Shown: positions 8,867-15,678 of the stretch, piece by piece
Layout: each line of letters opens with the position of its first letter
Position numbering within the stretch: the first letter of the stretch is position 1
Assembly: GCA_021824635.1 (NCBI GenBank)
Contig: JAKAKD010000073.1
Span: 1-64,000, forward strand
Length of the DNA: 64,000 nt
Direction of reading: 5' to 3'
DNA from: Bacteroidota bacterium
Lineage (GTDB): Bacteria > Bacteroidota > Ignavibacteria > Ignavibacteriales > Melioribacteraceae
Translations under genes and position numbers: made by a program
The notes under the pieces: model-generated
Seen by the model: the letters and a program-made list of their open reading frames with translations, nothing else
The model's database searches: none
Told to the model about the DNA's origin: nothing

Positions 8867-9256
8867 TTAATTTCTTTTACGCTTCTTCTCCTTCAATAAA
8901 CCATTCTCTCTCTGAAAATCTTTTATGATCTGTTCCGGGGATTTAATGAAAATAATTCTCTCTTCTTCTCTGTCTTCGGCTTTCATCAGCTCTTCCAAGA
9001 ACTCGATATAATCTTCTTCACTGACTCTATAACCACCCCTGGTTCTATTCTCTCCACCAATTTTGATTGCAAGTAGTTTTCCAGTAAGTATCCATTCCTT
9101 AACTATGAATTCTGACGAAACCCGAAGATCCTTTGAAATATCACTGAGTAGCAATCCCTTAAATCTTCTTTTGCGTTTTGTTTGGGATAGCAATTTTTCA
9201 ATTGCATCGAGCTTCTCCCAAATCAAAGCTGAGGTTATGACTGTTGGTGTGCTCAT
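8867..9256 (-). CDS. Excisionase-like/MerR-type DNA-binding protein
   Basis: A 129-aa protein. Residues about 33-88 fit the winged helix-turn-helix of excisionase-type proteins: LSDISKDLRVSSEFIVKEW, then GKLLAIKIGGENRTRGGYRV and a short acidic helix. Such proteins bend DNA near att sites and push the integrase reaction toward excision; some act as repressors. A basic tail follows. The location 2 kb from the integrase supports the excisionase reading, but a plain regulator cannot be excluded. Confidence 0.65.
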   Translation of the reverse strand: MSTPTVITSALIWEKLDAIEKLLSQTKRKRRFKGLLLSDISKDLRVSSEFIVKEWILTGKLLAIKIGGENRTRGGYRVSEEDYIEFLEELMKAEDREEERIIFIKSPEQIIKDFQRENGLLKEKKRKRN

Positions 9257-9306
9257 TCAATGTATCTCCGGTTTTAAGTTCGTTCTCTTTTGGTTACTCA
9301 CTATGT

Positions 9307-9903
9307 TCATATTAGTGCATCCTGTGTCCGAATGTCCATATTGGACAACATTTTTTTTAATCTAAAGTCGGATATGGCGTAATTAATAATTATGTGCTTA
9401 TATGTTGTCTTGGTATTTATTCTAGCCATTTTTTCAAGTTTATCTAGCCATTCTTCTTCGCCTGGTGAACAATACTCATTAGCTTCCCTGAGCGCGTATT
9501 CAATCAGTTCGTCAATTTCATAATAACCTTCTTCGAACACTCTTTCTTTTCCAAAAGATTTAAGTTGATCAAACATAAAAACTTGAAAAAAAGGAATCTC
9601 CGTTGGTTTCAATGTCTCTATATCTCCCTCCTGATCAGCAAATAGAGATATACTATTATCAGGGGTTAATTCTGGATAGACTGAGAACAGTTCGGAAATC
9701 TCGTCACGATATTTTTTTTCTTCCTCCATGAAATTTCCCTCTATCCTTTTCTCAAGGTGACATTCTTCGATAAAATTTTGAACCTTTTGTGTCTCAATCT
9801 CCTGTTGAGTTCGATTCCCGTTTGGAGTTTTTGTTTTTGACTTACGGTCTTTGGTCGAATTGATAACTGCTTTCCTTGTGGTGGTTTTCTTCGGGGTTTT
9901 CAT
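9307..9903 (-). CDS. Hypothetical element protein, 198 aa
   Basis: The start at 9903 is chosen because it has a good ribosome-binding site (AAAGGAG) just upstream; an in-frame extension to 10026 would translate a strongly structured leader. The first 35 residues are rich in Lys and Thr and look disordered; the rest is acidic and helical. No family was recognised. It is the first gene after the structured leader at 9912-10080. Confidence 0.6.
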   Translation of the reverse strand: MKTPKKTTTRKAVINSTKDRKSKTKTPNGNRTQQEIETQKVQNFIEECHLEKRIEGNFMEEEKKYRDEISELFSVYPELTPDNSISLFADQEGDIETLKPTEIPFFQVFMFDQLKSFGKERVFEEGYYEIDELIEYALREANEYCSPGEEEWLDKLEKMARINTKTTYKHIIINYAISDFRLKKMLSNMDIRTQDALI

Positions 9904-9911
9904 TACGGCTC

Positions 9912-10080
9912 CTTTAGTTATTTGGACAAAAAAAACCGTGAGACAGTCCCGGCTAACCAAAGTCGGCCGTTCAGCGCTCACGCAACTGAAAGTCTCACGG
10001 CAAGTATTTTCTAAATGTGTCTTCATTTAAAATGAAAAATCCTTTCTAACGGGAAGGAAAGCCGCTTTGGTTATTTGGAC
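9912..10080 (-). ncRNA. Candidate structured RNA leader or attenuator
   Basis: Read on the minus strand, CCGTGAGAC pairs with GTCTCACGG (plus-strand arms 9936-9944 and 9992-10000). Two small hairpins (TTCAG/CTGAA and CGGC/GCCG) sit inside, giving a three-way junction followed directly by eight T. The whole is bracketed by near-identical 16-mers, CTTTGGTTATTTGGAC at 10065-10080 and CTTTAGTTATTTGGAC at 9912-9927. It matches the form of a terminator/attenuator upstream of the 198-aa gene. No known riboswitch class was recognised. Confidence 0.5.
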
Positions 10081-10153
10081 GTGTATAACATAATTCTTAG
10101 AAGATTGAATGTCAATAAAAATCTTCTGGAGATTCTTCTCTGGCAACTTTAAT

Positions 10154-11164
10154 TTAATCGTTCAATTTATCTATAGCATTTCTAAGATCTTCAGCTCGCA
10201 AATGGGAATAGATCTCAGTCACTGAAATGCTGCTATGTCCGAGTAGTTTTGAAACTTCATAAATACTTACTCCTCTTTGCACTAACCATGAGGCAAAAGT
10301 ATGACGTAACGAATGAAAATGAAGTTGAGAATTAATCTTTGATTCTATTACATAACTTTTAAATTTTCGAGAGATGAAATCCTGATTTATCGGTTTATTC
10401 TCTAGTGTAAAAATCAAATTTCCTTTCTTAACTTTTCCCCTCATTTCTAATATACCCATTGCTTTGGCAGAAAGAGGAACAGAGCGAATCTTTTTAGACT
10501 TTGTAAAATTATTCTGATTATCGAGAATCAAATATTTATCACTAAAATTTATTTGGATCCATTCAAGAGTAATTAACTCCATTTGTCTCAAACCGGTTTG
10601 TAATGCAAATATCACTAAGTCTTTGATGTCTGGCTCTTTAATCACTGATAGTAGTTTTTCAAATTCTAACTCTGTAAAGAATAAAGGTTGTTTTTCTGGA
10701 AGGCGAAACCTCTTAATATCTTTACAAGGATTGCCTGGAATGTAACCCTCAGCAATTGCTTTATTAAATAAACTATTACAGCAGATCAAATCTTTTCTAG
10801 CTTGATAAATGGATCCAGAAATTATTCTTTGTTCAAAATACTTTGTGAGACTAAGAGCTGTTATATCCTTCAATGCAATTTCACCAAAGTATTTTTTTAC
10901 ATAATTAATTGTTTGAATATAGGTTTCTTGTGTCTTTACGGTATGCACTGATTTTGAATAATTTAAAAATTGATTGCAGTAAGAAATGAAACTAATAGGA
11001 ATCGTTTTTTGTGATTTTTTATTCTCTAACTCTTTTTCGAACTTCGAAAGAAATTTCAGCGCTTTGGATTTAATCTTGGTGCCGGTTGAGATCCCGGTCC
11101 TCTTCCCGTTTGCTTGATTGTAAACAATATACCACCTTCCATTTTTGCGCTTTGTTAGAATCAT
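10154..11164 (-). CDS. int: Tyrosine recombinase/integrase of the element
   Basis: A 336-aa phage-type integrase that would recombine the tRNA-Ser att site. N-terminal part: AP2-like DNA-binding segment (LTKRKNGRWYIVYNQANGKR) and a SAM-like core-binding domain. The C-terminal catalytic domain has the first Arg in LQTGLRQMELITLEW, the HSLRHTFASWL box and the LLGHSSISVTEIYSHL box with the nucleophilic Tyr. The start at 11164 is preferred because GGAG lies 6 nt upstream; the frame is open to a TTG at 11185. It begins about 90 bp from attR and reads away from it. Confidence 0.95.
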   Translation of the reverse strand: MILTKRKNGRWYIVYNQANGKRTGISTGTKIKSKALKFLSKFEKELENKKSQKTIPISFISYCNQFLNYSKSVHTVKTQETYIQTINYVKKYFGEIALKDITALSLTKYFEQRIISGSIYQARKDLICCNSLFNKAIAEGYIPGNPCKDIKRFRLPEKQPLFFTELEFEKLLSVIKEPDIKDLVIFALQTGLRQMELITLEWIQINFSDKYLILDNQNNFTKSKKIRSVPLSAKAMGILEMRGKVKKGNLIFTLENKPINQDFISRKFKSYVIESKINSQLHFHSLRHTFASWLVQRGVSIYEVSKLLGHSSISVTEIYSHLRAEDLRNAIDKLND

Positions 11165-11200
11165 TGATTCTCCATTCAGCATCAAAAGAATGGGTCAATT

Positions 11201-11222
11201 GGTAGTATAAAAAGTAGTAACT
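11201..11222. promoter_or_regulatory. Candidate integrase arm-type sites, right end
   Basis: GGTAGTA (11201-11207) and AAGTAGTAACT (11212-11222) repeat motifs found just inside the left end (219-238). They lie between the integrase start and attR. Interpretation as integrase arm-binding sites rests on their presence at both ends. Confidence 0.5.
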
Positions 11223-11256
11223 ATTCATTTATTTTTTGGATTCGTAATTAATGCCT

Positions 11257-11317
11257 GGTTTGCTAAACCGTCGTAGTGGGAAACTGCTACCGAGAGTTCG
11301 AATCTCTCTCTCTCCGC
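11257..11317. repeat. attR: displaced tRNA-Ser 3' half
   Basis: An exact 61-bp copy of 67-127 without the 5' part of a tRNA. It is the original 3' end of the tRNA-Ser gene, pushed 11.2 kb away by the insertion. The tRNA's own terminator follows at 11326. Confidence 0.95.
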
Positions 11318-11325
11318 AAAAATAT

Positions 11326-11350
11326 AGCCCGGTATTTTACCGGGCTTTTC
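11326..11350 (+). terminator. Original tRNA-Ser terminator, probably bidirectional
   Basis: AGCCCGGTA (11326-11334), a 3-nt loop and TACCGGGCT (11338-11346), then TTTT. Perfect 9-bp stem. It lies directly after attR, so it was the terminator of the tRNA gene before integration. On the minus strand it is also well placed to end the metal-transport operon that stops at 11397. Confidence 0.85.
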
Positions 11351-11396
11351 ATTTTAAATATGAGTTTTTAATGTTCTCAGTCCATCTTCTTTAAAA

Positions 11397-12275
11397 CTAT
11401 CCTTTCAATTTTTTACCTAAATAAACAACTAAAAACAAAACGAATGCAGTTACAACAGCCGTTGGTCCGCTGGAAAAATCGAACTTGAACGCAATGTAAA
11501 TTGAAATTGGAGGAACTATTGCGCCTACCAAAACCGAGATTAAAAAAACGTTCTTAACTTTTTTAGAAACCAATATTCCAATTGATGCCGGTATAATCAA
11601 ATAAGCAAACGCAAAAACATCACCTACAAAACGTGTTGTAAGAGAAATTCCGGTTCCGACTACCAAATAAAAAATAAGAAGCCACATTTTTGAATTAATT
11701 CCATGTGCGCTAGCAGATTCGGCATCAAAGGTTACAAATTTCAATTGCTTTTGAAATAATGCAAAGATAGAAACTGTAAAAACCAGAATGGCCGCAAGTG
11801 TGAAAAATTCTGTTTGACTGATAAAAAGGATATCACCTTTTAAAATTGATTCAACCTCGGATACATCTGCTATAGGACTTTTCTGAATGAACATTATCCG
11901 GACTGCAATAGCTACAACAAAAATAATTCCGAGTATTCCATCCTGCGTAAGAGTTTTTTGCCGATGAGTTTGAGAAAAAACAATTACGGTAGAAAGGGCA
12001 AACAATAAAGAGTAAAAAGCCGGCTCGAAGTTATGGAGTAGAGAATCTTCTTTTATTGTTGTACCTAACAAAGAAGCGATGAATGTTTCGATGTGTATTA
12101 CATGCAAAAAAGAAAATGCAACACCGGCGATTGCTACTTGTGTAAGAACTGCGCCAAGAAATACAACTCTTTGAGATACAATGAAAATTCCAAGAAAGCT
12201 GCAGATAATTCCCGCTAAAATACTCCCGGCAATTGCATAGGGGAATAGTTCAATTAATTGATGTACTGTTTCCAT
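11397..12275 (-). CDS. Metal ABC transporter permease (ZnuB/MntB family)
   Basis: A 292-aa inner-membrane permease of the ABC-3 family with about eight hydrophobic helices spread over its length, the usual size for ZnuB/MntB/TroC. It would form the channel for Zn2+ or Mn2+ import with the ATPase and binding protein encoded just upstream. It overlaps the ATPase gene by 1 nt and is the last gene of the operon. Sequence alone does not decide between zinc and manganese. Confidence 0.9.
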   Translation of the reverse strand: METVHQLIELFPYAIAGSILAGIICSFLGIFIVSQRVVFLGAVLTQVAIAGVAFSFLHVIHIETFIASLLGTTIKEDSLLHNFEPAFYSLLFALSTVIVFSQTHRQKTLTQDGILGIIFVVAIAVRIMFIQKSPIADVSEVESILKGDILFISQTEFFTLAAILVFTVSIFALFQKQLKFVTFDAESASAHGINSKMWLLIFYLVVGTGISLTTRFVGDVFAFAYLIIPASIGILVSKKVKNVFLISVLVGAIVPPISIYIAFKFDFSSGPTAVVTAFVLFLVVYLGKKLKG

Positions 12276-13030
12276 TATAATTTCTTCATGTGTTTTGGTG
12301 TAATGATATATTCTCCGTCACTTTGCGATACATGAAAATCGGTAGAGTATGTTTTTTTTAGATTTTCCTCGGAAAGAATCTCTTCGATGGGACCGAACTG
12401 AAAATAATTTTGATCGAGGAGAATTACTTTCTTTACAATGTTTGCTACATCGGTTAGGAGATGGCTAACGAGAAATATTGTTAAATTCTTTTCATCGTGT
12501 AATCGAGATATCAAATCGAGAAGAGAATAATGAGAAGGAGTATCCATTCCGTTAGTCGGTTCATCAAGTATTAAAACTGAGGGTCCAACTGCAAGCGCAC
12601 GCGCAATTAATGTGCGCTGCCTTTGTCCTCCGGAAAGAGAATTATAATTTTTGTCTTTCAGATCGCTCATTCCGATGTAACTAAGAGACTCCTCTACAAT
12701 TCTTTTATCTTCGGCATTAATTCCTTTAAATGGACCGGAGAGTGAGTATCTTCCCATCATCACAACGTCAAAAACAGTATATGGAAGAAGCGGCTGAACA
12801 GTATCGCGCTGAGGAACATATCCAAAGCGCAGACTTTCTCTGGAAATTTTTCCGCTAATGAGTTTTATGTTTCCAAGAAGAGTTTTTAGAAGAGTGGTTT
12901 TACCGGCACCGTTCGGTCCTACAATTCCAATAAAATCATTTTCAATTATTGAAAGATTAATCCCGGAAAGTATTGCTGTTTTTCCGTAACCGATAGACGC
13001 ATCTGTAAATTTTATGATTTCTTTATTCAT
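12275..13030 (-). CDS. Metal ABC transporter ATPase (ZnuC/MntA family)
   Basis: A 251-aa ABC ATPase. Walker A GPNGAGKTTLLK is near residue 38, the Q-loop near YVPQRD, the signature LSGGQRQR near 133, and Walker B VLILDEPTNGMD near 156, followed by the switch His (VSHL). It powers the metal importer together with the permease downstream and the binding protein upstream (6-nt gap). Family members import Zn2+ or Mn2+. Confidence 0.93.
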   Translation of the reverse strand: MNKEIIKFTDASIGYGKTAILSGINLSIIENDFIGIVGPNGAGKTTLLKTLLGNIKLISGKISRESLRFGYVPQRDTVQPLLPYTVFDVVMMGRYSLSGPFKGINAEDKRIVEESLSYIGMSDLKDKNYNSLSGGQRQRTLIARALAVGPSVLILDEPTNGMDTPSHYSLLDLISRLHDEKNLTIFLVSHLLTDVANIVKKVILLDQNYFQFGPIEEILSEENLKKTYSTDFHVSQSDGEYIITPKHMKKL

Positions 13031-13036
13031 GTTCTG

Positions 13037-13912
13037 TCAACTGTTTTGAATAATTTGGTTAATGATATAATCCATCATCTCTATGTAAGAATTAACATTT
13101 TTTAATCCGAATACAGCAGTAGGAACTTTAACAACCTTAACTCCGGTCAATTGTGCAAGTTGATTGGGAGCCGAATCGCTGTAATAATTTTCCATCAAAA
13201 TTGTTTTGATTCCTTTATTTCTAATTATCTGAACCAGCTCAGCGTTATGAGAAGGGGACGGCGAAATGCCGGGTTTCGGTTCAACAAATCCCGCACTCTT
13301 GATCCCAAATCTGTCTGAAAAATAGATCCAGCTCTCATGAAAGAATAGAAAAGATTTTCCTTTTACAGGCGCCATCTTTTTAGTCCACTCAGCTATTTTT
13401 TTATCGAGCCGTGAATCGAAATCATCTAAATTTTTCTTGAAGTAATTTTGATCGGAACTCGATTCGGCTGAGAGTGTTTCATAAATTTCTTTAGCCATAA
13501 TTTTTGCGTTTTGAGGATCGAGCCAGTAATGCGGATTGCCGAAAGGATGAACATCGCCGTAACTTGCATCGGTTTTATAACTCGGAACTTCTTTTTTATC
13601 AATATCCTCTGAAAGGTCAATAACTTTTAATTTGCTGTTTCGTGAACCGTCAATTAATTGATTGGACCACATTTCCAATGCCATACCGATTCTAAAAAAT
13701 ATGTCGGCGTTGCGTAATTTAATCATATAACTCGGCAGAACTTCAACGAAGTGCGGGTCCTGATCTCCGCGCGCAATGAAATCAACCGTAACTTTATCTT
13801 TACCGATCTCTTTTACCAAATCATAAATTACTGTAGTTGATGCAACGACTTTTATATTCGCATAACTGAAGCTTGTAGTTGCAATCAGCAGTATGATTAA
13901 TATTTTTTTCAT
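13037..13912 (-). CDS. Metal-binding periplasmic protein (ZnuA/TroA family)
   Basis: A 291-aa cluster A-I solute-binding protein with an N-terminal signal peptide (MKKILIILLIATTSFSYA). The start at 13912 has AGAGGAAAG just upstream; an extension to 13957 would precede the signal peptide with a charged stretch. Likely metal ligands are the His in GDQDPHFVE, the His in GNPHYWLDP, and FFHESW, plus a late acidic residue in YYSDSAPN. The long His-rich loop of many zinc-specific ZnuA proteins is missing, so Mn2+ is also possible. Confidence 0.9.
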   Translation of the reverse strand: MKKILIILLIATTSFSYANIKVVASTTVIYDLVKEIGKDKVTVDFIARGDQDPHFVEVLPSYMIKLRNADIFFRIGMALEMWSNQLIDGSRNSKLKVIDLSEDIDKKEVPSYKTDASYGDVHPFGNPHYWLDPQNAKIMAKEIYETLSAESSSDQNYFKKNLDDFDSRLDKKIAEWTKKMAPVKGKSFLFFHESWIYFSDRFGIKSAGFVEPKPGISPSPSHNAELVQIIRNKGIKTILMENYYSDSAPNQLAQLTGVKVVKVPTAVFGLKNVNSYIEMMDYIINQIIQNS

Positions 13913-13928
13913 TTCTTTCCTCTTATTT

Positions 13929-15098
13929 TTAGAATGGATGCGCTTTATGCGGTCCAAGTGAAAACATGAATTGTAATTTTATTGTTGTTTCCCCGTCTCT
14001 GTTTGTGCCATCGCCGTAATGAAATGTTAAATGCTGAAGACCAAGTCGGACTACAGAAGTTTCTTCAACCGGGTAATAAGAAAACCATGCTTCAATTCCT
14101 TGCGTGGAGTTTTTATCGTCATTACTTAATGAATAAAATGTCGGGTCGGAACCTACGATGCCTGCCGTATAATCATATTTAGCACCAAAACTAAATTGCT
14201 TTTGGAATTTGTAGTCGGCATATATAAAAGCACCGGAGTTGGTAATATTTTTGGAAGAAGCAAGAACACGGTCTATACCAATTTCAGAAATACGGGGGAC
14301 ATTGCGGTTATTCAAAATTGCCTCGCCTTGAATTGTTAAGACTGTATAAGCATCCGGAGTATATTTAAATTTGAAATCAAGACCGCCGTAAAAATAATTG
14401 AATGTTCTTTCATCGGTATCATTTTTCAAGACACTGAAAAGAATTAAATTCCCTTTTGAATAAGCGCCGTAAGAACCGCTAAGTCCAATTTCTAAGTTTG
14501 TGTAATCATCCAACGACCAGAATGTACCAAGTCTGCCTACAAAAATCGGATTAACTCCACGGTCACTTGCGTTCGAGTCTTTCAAAACCATCATAGATTC
14601 ACCTTTGAAAACGCCGAGATCTAAATTTGTAAAAACATCGCCGGTAGGAATTAGAAAGCTGAAATTCACGCCAACATCATTAAAGCCGCCCTCGCCGAAA
14701 AATACTTGATGAAAGAGAGGTCGCTCCAAAAAAGGCCAGGCGTGCTGATGAACAGTATTCAATTTGCCGAAGCCGACTAAAAATTTCCCGGCTTTAATTT
14801 GAACATCGAGCGGAAGACCGCGGACAATATTTCCATAAAGCTCTTCAACACCGAATTGATTGTTCTCGTACGAAATATTTCCCGTTGCCAATGCAAATGG
14901 ATTCAGGTAGCCATCAACGAATAACTCCATAGAAGGGTTTTCGAAGTTTAGTTTACCATACTCCGGAGAGCCCTTTATGAAATTTGTATATGTATTAAAT
15001 GTGCCTATTAAACTTATATCCGGATTGATACTTGACTGCGGAAAAATTATTCCGGCACTAAATAATGTTAGAAACAAAACAAAAAGTTTTTTCTTCAT
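13929..15098 (-). CDS. Outer-membrane beta-barrel protein of the metal operon
   Basis: A 389-aa protein with a signal peptide (MKKKLFVLFLTLFSAGIIFPQS) and alternating, aromatic-rich strands throughout, typical of an outer-membrane barrel. It ends in a strand with a His-containing tail (LGPHKAHPF). It is encoded 16 nt before the metal-binding protein, so it probably lets the metal or a metal chelate cross the outer membrane. No TonB box or plug domain is visible, unlike TonB-dependent zinc receptors, so it reads as a porin-like protein. Confidence 0.75.
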   Translation of the reverse strand: MKKKLFVLFLTLFSAGIIFPQSSINPDISLIGTFNTYTNFIKGSPEYGKLNFENPSMELFVDGYLNPFALATGNISYENNQFGVEELYGNIVRGLPLDVQIKAGKFLVGFGKLNTVHQHAWPFLERPLFHQVFFGEGGFNDVGVNFSFLIPTGDVFTNLDLGVFKGESMMVLKDSNASDRGVNPIFVGRLGTFWSLDDYTNLEIGLSGSYGAYSKGNLILFSVLKNDTDERTFNYFYGGLDFKFKYTPDAYTVLTIQGEAILNNRNVPRISEIGIDRVLASSKNITNSGAFIYADYKFQKQFSFGAKYDYTAGIVGSDPTFYSLSNDDKNSTQGIEAWFSYYPVEETSVVRLGLQHLTFHYGDGTNRDGETTIKLQFMFSLGPHKAHPF

Positions 15099-15179
15099 TG
15101 TCTCTTCCTTTATGAATTATATAGTTATATAAAACATATTGACGCGCAGATAAAATGCACTCAATATTTTTTAGATTAT

Positions 15180-15518
15180 TTATATAACGGTTGGAGGAGC
15201 TCGAAGATTTGAGAGAGAATAAAGAGTTCTAGAATGAAAAAATTGATATGAAGGTGTGGGCGAAAAAATTTCTGCTTTGTAAAAATTAAACGAGGAATAT
15301 TCTGCGTTAAGAAAAAAATATGTCGGTTTGTTGATTTGATTGAAGAGGCAGACAGCCGGTTCAACAAAATTACTATTTGGGATATTTTTAGAAAATTGCG
15401 ACTTAGAAAAATATTCAATATGATGAGAATGAAAGGAAGCCACGAATAAAAAACCGATATTGACAACCAGAACAAACCAGGTCAACATCTTAAAATATTT
15501 TTTCTGGGCTATAATCAT
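15180..15518 (-). CDS. Small membrane-anchored protein with His motif and LRAPP end
   Basis: A 112-aa protein with one N-terminal hydrophobic helix (MLTWFVLVVNIGFLFVASF), then HSHH and a C-terminal LRAPP motif. Short proteins with this arrangement occur beside metal-transport genes in related bacteria (family knowledge, recalled without a search). It lies 81 nt upstream of the outer-membrane gene in the same direction and may be the first gene of the metal operon. A second frame (15176-15475) overlaps it but lacks these features. Confidence 0.55.
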   Translation of the reverse strand: MIIAQKKYFKMLTWFVLVVNIGFLFVASFHSHHIEYFSKSQFSKNIPNSNFVEPAVCLFNQINKPTYFFLNAEYSSFNFYKAEIFSPTPSYQFFHSRTLYSLSNLRAPPTVI

Positions 15519-15678
15519 TCTTCCTAAAAGTTATCTGTGTACTAAATTTAACAATTGTCTGATAAACTCAAAATGTATCTAAATGATTTATTGATTTTAT
15601 CACTTCCTAAACTTAATTTCATAACAAATTAAACAACGTAACGCACTAAAAGATTCCAAATAAAAATGAGGAGGAGAA

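Larger units (their letters stand above)
67..11317. mobile_element. Integrated phage-like element in tRNA-Ser
   Basis: An approximately 11.25-kb element bounded by a perfect 61-bp tRNA-derived repeat. It encodes a tyrosine integrase next to its right end, an excisionase-like protein, a replication module (initiator-like protein plus DnaB-type helicase) and a tape-measure-like protein. All genes are on the minus strand. No capsid, portal, terminase, baseplate or lysis gene could be recognised. It therefore looks like a phage satellite or a reduced prophage rather than a full phage. Confidence 0.9.

Noticed and set aside
11257-11317. Second tRNA-Ser gene
   Set aside because: Only the 3' part from the anticodon stem onward is present; the 5' acceptor strand and D-arm are absent. 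It is attR.
15176-15475. 99-codon minus-strand frame
   Set aside because: It overlaps the better candidate at 15180-15518, which has the membrane helix, HSHH and LRAPP features.
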